Positions 16,434 through 24,085 of a stretch of DNA of 32,937 nt are shown here, in pieces. The notes beneath the pieces are model-generated. The model made no database searches, was not told the origin of the DNA, and was given only the letters and a program-made list of their open reading frames with translations. The stretch is taken from positions 5,154-38,090 of the forward strand of contig MHNO01000002.1 of the NCBI GenBank assembly GCA_001819815.1, given 5' to 3'. The translations under genes and the position numbers were made by a program. How positions within the stretch are numbered: position 1 is the stretch's first letter; the number at the start of each line of letters is the position of its first letter. The stretch comes from Candidatus Ryanbacteria bacterium RIFCSPHIGHO2_02_FULL_45_17b (lineage in GTDB: Bacteria > Patescibacteriota > Minisyncoccia > Ryanbacterales > 2-02-FULL-48-12).

Positions 16434-17807
16434 ATGGTGGTTTCAAAAGCATATAGACAATTTTGGAAGCTTGGCAACCGTGAAGTGGACACGGAGATGT
16501 TTGATGTGAATAAAGACGGAGAGCTTGTTATTCGTGAAGGTCACTATCAATACAATGTGTATGATCTTGCGCGAAAATTCGGTACATCGCTTGAAATTTT
16601 TATGCCATTTGTGGTGGAAGAGCGCTTGAATAAACTAGTAAACGTGTTTACACGGCACATGAAGCAAACGGGATATAAAGGAAAATTCTTTTATCATTAT
16701 CCCATGAAGGTGAATCAGAATAAGGAAGCGGTGTTGCCGCTTGTCTCGGAAGGAGCGCATTTGGAAGTGGGTTCAGTAAACGAACTCACGTTGGTATGCA
16801 AGCTTTGGGAAGGAAATTCAGTGCATCATAATATTCGCGTATTGTGCAATGGCCCCAAAACGCGTTCGTATGTTGACCTTATTTTTCGCATGCAAGCAAG
16901 TCAGTTGCGCATTGTTCCTATTATTGAAGATTTGCAGGAACTTGACTTGTTTAAAGAATTTCGCGGAGATATTGGAATCCGCATCAATTTGGAGACAAAA
17001 GTAAAATCTCATTGGGATAAAAAAGCTGATCGGTTTGGGTTAACCGCGGAGGAATTACTGGATCTCGGAAAAATCCGCAATTTAAAAATATTACATTATC
17101 ATATCGGCTCGCAAATTGAAGTGGGGGAAGATATTGTTCGCGCGCTGAAAGAAGCTTTTGGGGTATATAAAAAATTGCGCGCGGTGCATTCTTCACTTGA
17201 TACGATTGATATGGGCGGCGGGTTTGCTATTCCGTACGGAAAAAAGCGGTTGTATAGTGCCGATGCGATTAGTCGCCGTATTGTTCAAACGTTAAAAAAA
17301 CTGGCGGATGACGCGTCTCTTCCTCATCCGAACATTATTGTAGAATGGGGGCGGTATTTGGTGGCTCCCGCGCAAATTACGTTGTTTAAAATAGTTTCGG
17401 CTAAAGAAGTGCCGAAAGGGCTTGCCAAGTTCTGGTATGTAATTGATGGCAGTTTTATGAATGATCTTCTGGATACATGGGCGCTTCACCAGAAGTGGCA
17501 TGTGGTGCCGGTAAATAAAATGGATGCCAAAAAGAAAAATCGCGTGTGGCTTGCGGGTCTGTCATGCGACTCGGACGACAAGTATACGGCGAAAGACGGA
17601 TATCTCATGCTTCCGCGGCTGGAAGATTTGGACCACGGGGAGGATTTGTATGTAGCCATTTTTGATACAGGCGCGTATCAAGACGCGTTCGCGTCGCATC
17701 ATTGTTTATTGTCTTCGCCACTTAAAATTGTGCTTCAAAACGGCATCGTGACTATAGCTCGCAAGCGGGAAACGGCGGAAGAGATTGGGAAATTGTTTGG
17801 GTGGTAG
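16434..17807 (+). CDS. Arginine decarboxylase-like PLP enzyme, short SpeA form
   Basis: A fold-type III (alanine-racemase-like) PLP decarboxylase of 457 residues. K92 in YHYPMKVNQ is the predicted PLP lysine; HIGSQ, DMGGGFAIPYG (phosphate-binding glycines), VEWGRYLVAP, the SCDSDDKY motif with the catalytic cysteine region, and FDTGAYQ follow in the right order. KVNQ, CDSDD and GAYQ are features of biosynthetic arginine decarboxylase (SpeA) rather than of DapF/LysA-type enzymes. E. coli SpeA has about 650 residues; this form lacks an insertion and the C-terminal extension. Product would be agmatine for polyamines, although no other polyamine gene is in the window, so the substrate is uncertain. 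Start: ATG 16434 with TAATAA eight bases upstream; a TTG 36 bases earlier is unlikely. Confidence 0.8.
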   Translation: MVVSKAYRQFWKLGNREVDTEMFDVNKDGELVIREGHYQYNVYDLARKFGTSLEIFMPFVVEERLNKLVNVFTRHMKQTGYKGKFFYHYPMKVNQNKEAVLPLVSEGAHLEVGSVNELTLVCKLWEGNSVHHNIRVLCNGPKTRSYVDLIFRMQASQLRIVPIIEDLQELDLFKEFRGDIGIRINLETKVKSHWDKKADRFGLTAEELLDLGKIRNLKILHYHIGSQIEVGEDIVRALKEAFGVYKKLRAVHSSLDTIDMGGGFAIPYGKKRLYSADAISRRIVQTLKKLADDASLPHPNIIVEWGRYLVAPAQITLFKIVSAKEVPKGLAKFWYVIDGSFMNDLLDTWALHQKWHVVPVNKMDAKKKNRVWLAGLSCDSDDKYTAKDGYLMLPRLEDLDHGEDLYVAIFDTGAYQDAFASHHCLLSSPLKIVLQNGIVTIARKRETAEEIGKLFGW

Positions 17808-17903
17808 AGGGTCGCTTGTTTTTGCTTTTTGTGCGCCGATGCTCCAGTCATGAAAATAAAAAGAGCTAGGATTGTTGTCCCAGCTATAGATGTTATCCTC
17901 CAA

Positions 17904-17931
17904 TTGCTTTTCCCCTCATTCGTACTATAAT
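17904..17931 (+). promoter_or_regulatory. Promoter of secA
   Basis: TTGCTT at 17904-17909, a 16-base spacer and a perfect TATAAT at 17926-17931. Nine bases separate it from the secA ATG at 17941, so the leader is absent or one to three bases long. Confidence 0.7.
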
Positions 17932-17940
17932 GCAGGAACT

Positions 17941-20667
17941 ATGTCAATTTTCTCTTCTATTTTTGGAGATGCGAATTTACGCTTTTTGAAGGGGTTACAA
18001 TCGGTTGTGGAGCGGATTAATGCGCTTGAGCCCGAGATGCAGAAACTCGCGCTGGAGGATTTTCCAAGGAAAACACAAGAATTTAAAGACCGGTTTGCCA
18101 AGGGGGAACTTTTGGACAATCTACTTCCGGAAGCGTTTGCATTGGTGCGGGAAGCCGCGCGTCGCACGCTTGGTCAGCGGCATTTTGACGTGCAGTTATT
18201 GGGAGGCATAGTGCTTCATAGGGGACAAATTGCGGAGATGCGCACAGGCGAAGGAAAAACGCTTACCGCCACGCTTCCTATTTATTTAAACGCGCTTGAA
18301 GGAAAAGGCGTGCATGTGGTTACGGTAAACGATTACCTCGCGCGCCGAGACATGGTGTGGATGGGGCAAGTATATCACGCTCTTGGCTTAGGAACCGGAT
18401 GCATTACGCATAGCGCAAGTTATGTGTATGATTCTGATCACGTTGCGGATGCGCAGAAAAAGATTGATTCAAAAGATACTCTTGATGAAAAGCGTGATAT
18501 AAAAGGAAATTTCGAGGTGGTGGAAGAATATTTGCGTCCGTGTACCCGCAAAGAAGCGTATGCGGCAGATATTACATATGGCACGAACAATGAATACGGG
18601 TTTGATTATTTACGTGATAATCTCGCGTATCAAGCGGATCAAGTTTCGCAACGAGAACATGTGTTTGCCATCATTGACGAGGTTGATTCCATTTTGATTG
18701 ATGAAGCGCGTACACCCCTTATTATTTCCGCGCCTGATGAAGAGTCGGGTGAACTCTATAAAGTGTTTGCCACCTTGGTGCCAAAATTAAAACAAAACGA
18801 AGATTATAATGTAGATGAAAAATTTAAAGCAATCACGCTTACCGAGGTGGGTATTGAAAAAGTAGAGCATCTATTGGGGGTAAAAGATATTTATACGGAA
18901 AAAGGAATTCGATATGTGCATCATTTGGAACATGCGTTAAAAGCGCATGCTCTTTTCGCGCGCGATCGCGATTATGTGGTAAAAGATGGCGAAGTAATAA
19001 TTGTGGATGAATTTACAGGTCGCTTGATGCCGGGCAGGCGGTGGTCGGAAGGATTACACCAGGCGGTGGAAGCAAAAGAAGGAGTCGCGGTACAGCGGGA
19101 ATCACGAACGCTGGCCTCTATCACATTCCAGAATTATTTCCGGCTCTATAAAAAAATAGCGGGCATGACAGGAACCGCGCAAACATCGGCCGAAGAATTT
19201 CATAAAGTATATAATCTTGATGTTACCACCATTCCAACCAACAAAGAGCTTGTTCGGGATGATCGTCCTGATAAAGTGTATCAAAGTACCGCGGGTAAAT
19301 ATCAAGCGGTTATTCAGCAAATAAAAGAATGCCATGAAAAAGGCCAACCTATATTGGTAGGAACTGTTTCCATTGAAAAAAATGAACTGTTGGGCGCTAT
19401 GTTAAAACGCGAAGGCATTGCGCATCAAATGCTTAACGCGAAACATCACGAAGAAGAGGGCGCTATTATCGCGCAGGCGGGGCGTAAGGGCGCGGTAACC
19501 ATCGCCACCAACATGGCAGGCCGCGGGGTGGATATTATTTTAGGAGGAAATCCTCTTGTGCCCGATGAGGCAGAAGCGGTGCGTAACGCAGGAGGGCTTT
19601 TTGTACTTGGCACGGGGCGGCATGAAGCACGGCGGATTGATGACCAGTTGCGCGGCCGCGCGGGGCGCCAAGGGGATCCGGGGGCGTCGCAGTTTTTTGT
19701 GTCTTTGGAAGACGATCTGATGCGCGTGTTCGGGTCGGATAAAATTAAGCGGCTTATGGGGACGTTCGGCATTCCGGAAGACGAGCCGATTGAAAACCGC
19801 ATGGTATCCCGTTCTATTGAGTCGGCACAATCTAAAATTGAGGGGTTTCATTTTGACGCTCGTAAACACTTGCTTGAATATGACGATGTCATGAACAAGC
19901 AACGGGAAGCGATCTACCGCATGCGCAGAGATTTTTTACATGACTCGCCGGAAGTTATCCGGGAGCGCGTGGAAGATATGATGGATCAAGAAATGCGGAG
20001 CCTGGTGGAGGGGCATACGAGAGATCAGAGTCTTGGTTTATCAACCGGCGGATGGAATAGCGCGGAAATAGTTGAACAGGCGCGCGCCATGAATATTCCA
20101 GTTGAAGGGTTATCTGAAGAATTGTCGCTTATACAGAACGCGGACGCGGTGGATGAAGGAAAACGAGAACAAATGATCACGCTTTTGCAAAAACGCGCGG
20201 ATGCAGCGTTCGCCGTAAAAGCAGGGGAAATGGGCGAGAATATGAAAAATGTTCTTCGGTACTTCGCCTTACAAACGATTGATTATTTATGGACTGATCA
20301 CCTGGAAGTTATGGATTACACGCGAAGTTCCGTGCGTCTTCGCGCGTATGGCCAGCGAGACCCGCTTGTTGAATATAAAAACGAAGCGTTGCGATTGTTC
20401 CAGCAATTCAATACCGCGGTTGGACATGTTATTGTGACGAACATCCTTAAATTTAATTCTTCGGCATCGGGACAGACAGCGCAAACACCTCAACAACGCA
20501 ATCTTACACTTACTCACCCGTCTACTGTAGGAGTGTTACCTCCACAAAGTGCTACCTCTACACAGACCTCATCGCCTCCGAAGGATCCCAAATTCGCAGA
20601 AGTTGGAAGAAATGATTCCTGCCCCTGCGGAAGCGGGAAGAAATATAAAAAGTGTCATGGAAAGTAA
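17941..20667 (+). CDS. secA: Protein translocase ATPase SecA
   Basis: The motor that drives preproteins through SecYEG. The 908-residue protein has Walker A in MRTGEGKTLTA (about residue 103), NDYLARRD, TNNEYGFDYLRDN, Walker B DEVDSILIDEA (about 246), GMTGTA, GTVSIEKNE, NMAGRGVDIILGG (about 524), QLRGRAGRQGD and the helical scaffold. It ends in a SEC-C zinc motif CPCGSGKKYKKCHGK. Compared with E. coli, about 45 extra residues sit between residues 158 and 212 before RKEAYAADITYG. ATG 17941 is preferred on promoter and family grounds over an in-frame upstream start at 17890. The 3' end overlaps the next gene by 11 bases. Confidence 0.98.
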   Translation: MSIFSSIFGDANLRFLKGLQSVVERINALEPEMQKLALEDFPRKTQEFKDRFAKGELLDNLLPEAFALVREAARRTLGQRHFDVQLLGGIVLHRGQIAEMRTGEGKTLTATLPIYLNALEGKGVHVVTVNDYLARRDMVWMGQVYHALGLGTGCITHSASYVYDSDHVADAQKKIDSKDTLDEKRDIKGNFEVVEEYLRPCTRKEAYAADITYGTNNEYGFDYLRDNLAYQADQVSQREHVFAIIDEVDSILIDEARTPLIISAPDEESGELYKVFATLVPKLKQNEDYNVDEKFKAITLTEVGIEKVEHLLGVKDIYTEKGIRYVHHLEHALKAHALFARDRDYVVKDGEVIIVDEFTGRLMPGRRWSEGLHQAVEAKEGVAVQRESRTLASITFQNYFRLYKKIAGMTGTAQTSAEEFHKVYNLDVTTIPTNKELVRDDRPDKVYQSTAGKYQAVIQQIKECHEKGQPILVGTVSIEKNELLGAMLKREGIAHQMLNAKHHEEEGAIIAQAGRKGAVTIATNMAGRGVDIILGGNPLVPDEAEAVRNAGGLFVLGTGRHEARRIDDQLRGRAGRQGDPGASQFFVSLEDDLMRVFGSDKIKRLMGTFGIPEDEPIENRMVSRSIESAQSKIEGFHFDARKHLLEYDDVMNKQREAIYRMRRDFLHDSPEVIRERVEDMMDQEMRSLVEGHTRDQSLGLSTGGWNSAEIVEQARAMNIPVEGLSEELSLIQNADAVDEGKREQMITLLQKRADAAFAVKAGEMGENMKNVLRYFALQTIDYLWTDHLEVMDYTRSSVRLRAYGQRDPLVEYKNEALRLFQQFNTAVGHVIVTNILKFNSSASGQTAQTPQQRNLTLTHPSTVGVLPPQSATSTQTSSPPKDPKFAEVGRNDSCPCGSGKKYKKCHGK

Positions 20668-21133
20668 AGAAAAAAAAGTAATGACTCTATGCCTAATCTA
20701 CCGGCATCCGAGGATATTGCTTGGAATGAAAAAGCGTGGATTTGGCGCAGGAAGATGGAATGGATTTGGAGGAAAAGTGGAGGAAAAAGAAACAATTGAG
20801 GAGGCGGCAAAACGGGAACTTGTTGAGGAGTCTGGGCTTGAGGCATTACAGATAACTCAATTCGGAATAATTAATTTTGAGTTTCAAGGTGATTCTAACA
20901 TCCTAGAAGTGCATATCTTCCATGTTAATGAATTTAAAGGAGAGCCTAAGGAGACTGAAGAAATGAAGCCACAATGGTTCAATGTCGATGAAATTCCATT
21001 CAAAGACATGTGGTCTGATGACATCCATTGGATGCCGTTGTTTTTGAGAGGAAAAAAATTTAAAGGGAGATTTCTTTTTGGTGAATTGGATCGCATTCTT
21101 GAACAAAAGTTATCAGAGGTTGAAGAGATGTGA
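20657..21133 (+). CDS. MTH1/NUDT1-like NUDIX hydrolase (8-oxo-dGTP diphosphatase)
   Basis: A 158-residue NUDIX protein. The NUDIX box is complete (GGKVEEKETIEEAAKRELVEESG), and the surrounding sequence is strikingly like animal MTH1 (NUDT1): GMKKRGFGAGRWNGFGGKV is the same as the human segment, and IPFKDMWSDDIHW matches the human MTH1 IPFKDMW-DD-W region that binds the oxidised purine base with two neighbouring aspartates. It should hydrolyse 8-oxo-dGTP and related oxidised nucleotides. ATG 20657 is chosen because human MTH1 has a similar short N-terminal strand before the shared part; ATG 20681 would remove eight residues. The gene overlaps the secA end by 11 bases, so they are probably co-transcribed. 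Confidence 0.9.
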   Translation: MESKEKKVMTLCLIYRHPRILLGMKKRGFGAGRWNGFGGKVEEKETIEEAAKRELVEESGLEALQITQFGIINFEFQGDSNILEVHIFHVNEFKGEPKETEEMKPQWFNVDEIPFKDMWSDDIHWMPLFLRGKKFKGRFLFGELDRILEQKLSEVEEM

Positions 21134-21190
21134 TTTTTGTGACATGTATTCCAAAGACGCCGTTATGTATACATATAATAAGAAGACCGA

Positions 21191-21196
21191 TATAAT
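21191..21196 (+). promoter_or_regulatory. Possible -10 box upstream of the dehydrogenase gene
   Basis: A perfect TATAAT lies at 21191-21196; another TATCAT box lies at 21213-21218, nine bases before an in-frame ATG at 21228. The gap 21134-21227 also holds ATGTATACAT. Which box is used cannot be told from sequence. Confidence 0.35.
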
Positions 21197-21257
21197 AAAA
21201 TTCGTGAATGTTTATCATAACTAACGAATGCTTGCTATGGATGAAACACCAATCAAG

Positions 21258-21263
21258 AAGGAG
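21258..21263 (+). promoter_or_regulatory. Shine-Dalgarno site that sets the dehydrogenase start
   Basis: AAGGAG, six bases before the ATG at 21270. One of the few clear ribosome binding sites in the window; it favours 21270 over ATGs at 21228 and 21237. Confidence 0.55.
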
Positions 21264-21269
21264 AATCTT

Positions 21270-22547
21270 ATGCTGGAAGAAAATACAAAGCGGCTTTTGC
21301 GCTGGTGCGAGATGATTCATGCTCCTGTGTGGTTTTTTGAGGAATTGAAATTACCCAAACATGTCTATCAGATGAAAATCCGCCCCACGATTAAGGGGCA
21401 AAAGGTTTCTATGCCCGCGTGGCGCGTGCATGATGTCAATCCGCATCCGAAAGGATCATATCCATATAAGGGTGGGTTGCGGTTTCATCCAGCTGTGACG
21501 CAGGAGTTACTGCAGGTGCTTGCGCGAGATATGACGTATAAATGCGCGTGGGTGCATATTCCCTTTGGGGGGGCGAAAGGAGGCGTGCCGGTTGATCCTT
21601 CAGAGTGCACGGAAGCGGAACTTCGTGATATTACCGAGCAGTTTACCGTGGAGCTTGCGAATAACAATTGTCTTCACGCGCATAAAGATGTGCCGGGCCC
21701 AGACATGGGCGTGAATGAGAAGGTTATGTATTGGATGCTCAATAAAGCAGGAGATATTGATACGGGGTCGCCGCCGTATCAGGCTCTTACGGGTAAGCCG
21801 GTGGAACATGGCGGGTTGCCCGGCCGAGAAGAAGCAACCGCGCGCGGAGGGCTTGACGCGCTTGAAAAGTATCTTGCCATCACGCAGATGTTTTCTCAAA
21901 AACCCACGCTTGCGATTCAGGGGTTTGGAAATGTAGGGGAAAATCTTGCACGCCTCGCGTATTCAGAAGAATATGGATATACTGTGGTTGCGGTAAGTGA
22001 TAAAAATAGCGGACTGTATGCTGAAAATGGTTTGGATATTCCGGCGGTGCGCGCGTGGTTTTCACAGAACCGCACGCTTGCGGGCTATTCGCAGGCGACA
22101 GTTATTTCTAATGAAGACCTACTACTGTTGCCGGTTGATGTATTAGCACCCGCCGCGCTTGAAAATCAAATTACGAAAGAGAATGCTTCTAGGATACAAG
22201 CGAAACTCGTAGTGGAGCTTGCGAATGAAGCGGTTACACCTGCCGCGTATGATATACTTGCGGATCGTGGTATTCCCGCGCTTCCTGGTATTGTAATGAA
22301 CCCTGGGGGTGTGGTTGGGTCGTTTTTAGAGTGGTCGCGCAATTTAGGCGCTATGGCGCATAATGTTCAAATAGAACAAATATATGAAGCAACAAAACGC
22401 GAGCTCCGTGCCATTATGCAGGCTCCCATAGCGAAACTTTGTGAACGAAGTCGCGCGGATGGTCGTTCGTTGGATGATACAGCGCATGTAATTGTTTTTG
22501 AACTCTTGTGCGAGAAGCTTCAAAAGAGGCATGGTTATAAAAGGTAG
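21270..22547 (+). CDS. Glu/Leu/Phe/Val dehydrogenase (glutamate dehydrogenase type)
   Basis: The 425-residue enzyme has the N-terminal dimerisation part and KGGLRFHP, the catalytic lysine pair K91 and K103 (in MTYKCAW and PFGGAKGG, 12 residues apart as in glutamate dehydrogenase), the aspartate of DVPGPDMGVNE, GGLPGREEATARGG, and the Rossmann motif QGFGNVGENLA. It interconverts glutamate (or a branched-chain amino acid) and the 2-oxo acid with NAD(P). The substrate side chain pocket cannot be read with certainty, so a leucine/valine dehydrogenase is possible. Start is set by the AAGGAG site; a longer form from 21228 would add 14 residues. Confidence 0.88.
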   Translation: MLEENTKRLLRWCEMIHAPVWFFEELKLPKHVYQMKIRPTIKGQKVSMPAWRVHDVNPHPKGSYPYKGGLRFHPAVTQELLQVLARDMTYKCAWVHIPFGGAKGGVPVDPSECTEAELRDITEQFTVELANNNCLHAHKDVPGPDMGVNEKVMYWMLNKAGDIDTGSPPYQALTGKPVEHGGLPGREEATARGGLDALEKYLAITQMFSQKPTLAIQGFGNVGENLARLAYSEEYGYTVVAVSDKNSGLYAENGLDIPAVRAWFSQNRTLAGYSQATVISNEDLLLLPVDVLAPAALENQITKENASRIQAKLVVELANEAVTPAAYDILADRGIPALPGIVMNPGGVVGSFLEWSRNLGAMAHNVQIEQIYEATKRELRAIMQAPIAKLCERSRADGRSLDDTAHVIVFELLCEKLQKRHGYKR

Positions 22548-22601
22548 ACTTGTTTCTCTTCATATTATGTGTTATTATGGAGTTGTTATTAATTAATAAA
22601 G

Positions 22602-22607
22602 TATTAT
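22602..22607 (+). promoter_or_regulatory. -10 box of the DUF5666 gene
   Basis: TATTAT at 22602-22607, eight bases before the ATG at 22616; a second TTATTAT occurs about 30 bases upstream. No Shine-Dalgarno sequence. Confidence 0.4.
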
Positions 22608-22615
22608 AAGCCATT

Positions 22616-23494
22616 ATGATTAAGAAAATAGCTCTTTTAGGAGTTTTTTTGGGGGCATTCTTTGCTCTCGGTTTTGGTTTTGTTTCTGCGCAGACAGGAT
22701 CCGATATGCCGCGTCAATCGCTCATGATTAACGAAAACGGCAAGGTGTCATTACAAGGAGCAAAAGTTGTAAGCATTGATGGCAGTACTATTAATGCGAC
22801 TATTTCTTGGGGCGGTTCGGCGAGTTTCGCAGGCGTTATTAAAACAGACGCTTCAACCGAGTTTCTCCGTCGTAGCGGCGGCAAAACAAGTTTGTCAGAA
22901 ATTATGCCAGGGCACTACATCAATGTAGAGGGCATGCTTGACACGTCGGCTTCAAAACCAACGGTAGTCGCGAAGGTTGTTCGTGATTGGTCTGTGGTGA
23001 AAACAGAGATTAATCCTTTTGGTGTGATATCAAGCGTTGATGCTGTCGCAAAGACGTTTGTATTAAAGACGCAAGAACGCGGTGATATAAAAGTTTCCAC
23101 AAACGAAAAGACAGTCTTTACCAAGGGCAATGCCGCTAGTACGTTCTCTGCCTTGAAAGTAAGAGATCTGCTTTCCGTCAATGGTCTTTGGGAGCAGAGC
23201 ACCAACACATTGCAGGCAAATCATGTGAAAGTTCGTGTGCAGGATAGGCGAGTATTTGAAGGAGGACGCTTAAAAACTCCCTACACGGGCTCGGGCACTC
23301 CCGCCACTATCATAGTTACCTTTGGCAAGATTGATTACACGGTGAATATAAGTTCGGATACATCGGTGCTCAATTCTAAATGGGCTAAAGTAAACCTTTC
23401 CGATTTCAAGGCGGGTGATCATGTCCGTGTGTACGGAGCCGCTGACGGCACGACCATTGACGCAACGGTAGTGCGCGATGTGAGTCTACGCTAG
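22616..23494 (+). CDS. Secreted DUF5666-repeat protein
   Basis: A 292-residue protein with a clean Sec signal peptide (MIKKIALLGVFLG, hydrophobic core to FGFVSAQ, likely cut after Ala-Gln). The mature part has three or more repeated small beta units of the DUF5666 type: each starts with a phrase like VVSIDGSTINATI, GVISSVDAVAKTFVLKT, or IIVTFGKIDYTVNI, and ends with MPGHYINVEG, KVRDLLSVNGLW, or FKAGDHVRVYG. This OB-like repeat is common in secreted proteins of Patescibacteria; its function is unknown. It is not lipidated and has no membrane anchor beyond the signal. Own promoter and terminator, so a single-gene unit. Confidence 0.82.
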   Translation: MIKKIALLGVFLGAFFALGFGFVSAQTGSDMPRQSLMINENGKVSLQGAKVVSIDGSTINATISWGGSASFAGVIKTDASTEFLRRSGGKTSLSEIMPGHYINVEGMLDTSASKPTVVAKVVRDWSVVKTEINPFGVISSVDAVAKTFVLKTQERGDIKVSTNEKTVFTKGNAASTFSALKVRDLLSVNGLWEQSTNTLQANHVKVRVQDRRVFEGGRLKTPYTGSGTPATIIVTFGKIDYTVNISSDTSVLNSKWAKVNLSDFKAGDHVRVYGAADGTTIDATVVRDVSLR

Positions 23495-23533
23495 TATTCT
23501 GAAATCCAAATAAAATCCTTGTTTATTTGAAAG

Positions 23534-23569
23534 CGATATTGTACAATGTGCAGTATCGTTTTCTTTTTT
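23534..23569 (+). terminator. Intrinsic terminator after the DUF5666 gene
   Basis: CGATATTG (23534-23541) pairs with CAGTATCG (23551-23558) over a nine-base loop with one G-T pair, followed by TTTTCTTTTTT. The loop contains TACAAT, which could be a -10 box for the next gene, whose ATG follows the T-run directly. Confidence 0.75.
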
Positions 23570-24040
23570 ATGATTATGTCATTTGAGACAATTATCTCTA
23601 GTGCTTTAGGTCTTTTGTTTATCAGCATTGTGGCGCTTGCTTGGTGGCTCTGGAGAATGCAAAAAAATCTTCGGTTGTTTTTTTCTGGAAAAGACGCCAA
23701 GAGTTTGGAAGACGTGTTTGTGTTGCTCCGGAAAGAAATGATGGAAGCGCGCAGAACCCTGCAAGACCTAGACGCGCGCATACGCGAAGCTCGTGAACAG
23801 TTGCGCACAAGCGTGCAGAATGTGGGTATTGTGCGGTTTAACCCATTTCGTGACGCGGGTGGTGATCAAAGTTTTTGCATAGCGCTTTTAGATGAAGGAA
23901 AAAACGGAGTTGTGATTTCGAGCTTATACTCTCGTGATGGCGTGCGCGTGTACGGAAAGCCGATTTCTGCCGGCAAGTCCACTTACCAGCTTTCTTCCGA
24001 GGAAGAAGAAGCAATCAAAAAAGCGGTCAAAGAGTCATGA
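23570..24040 (+). CDS. DUF4446 membrane-anchored protein
   Basis: A 156-residue protein: one N-terminal membrane helix (about residues 7-26, ISSALGLLFISIVALAWWLW), a coiled coil (RKEMMEARRTLQDLDARIREAREQ), and a C-terminal domain with NVGIVRFNPFRDAGGDQSF and IALLDEGKNGVVISSLYSRDG, which is the recognisable DUF4446 signature. Function unknown in the family; the soluble domain would face the cytoplasm if the helix is an N-out anchor. ATG 23570 and ATG 23576 are both possible, and neither has a ribosome binding site. It is followed by a terminator. Confidence 0.82.
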   Translation: MIMSFETIISSALGLLFISIVALAWWLWRMQKNLRLFFSGKDAKSLEDVFVLLRKEMMEARRTLQDLDARIREAREQLRTSVQNVGIVRFNPFRDAGGDQSFCIALLDEGKNGVVISSLYSRDGVRVYGKPISAGKSTYQLSSEEEEAIKKAVKES

Positions 24041-24051
24041 AGCCTTACAAT

Positions 24052-24085
24052 TCCTGATTCTTGATTCAGGATTTTTTATTTTTTT
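24052..24085 (+). terminator. Intrinsic terminator before infB
   Basis: TCCTGA (24052-24057) pairs with TCAGGA (24066-24071) over an eight-base loop, followed by TTTTTTATTTTTTT that runs up to the infB ATG. TACAAT at 24046-24051 just upstream may be the infB -10 box. Confidence 0.65.

Noticed and set aside
17850-17890. AGCTAGGA/TCCCAGCT hairpin as a terminator after the decarboxylase gene
   Set aside because: The stem has a mismatch and no T-run follows; no terminator function can be claimed.
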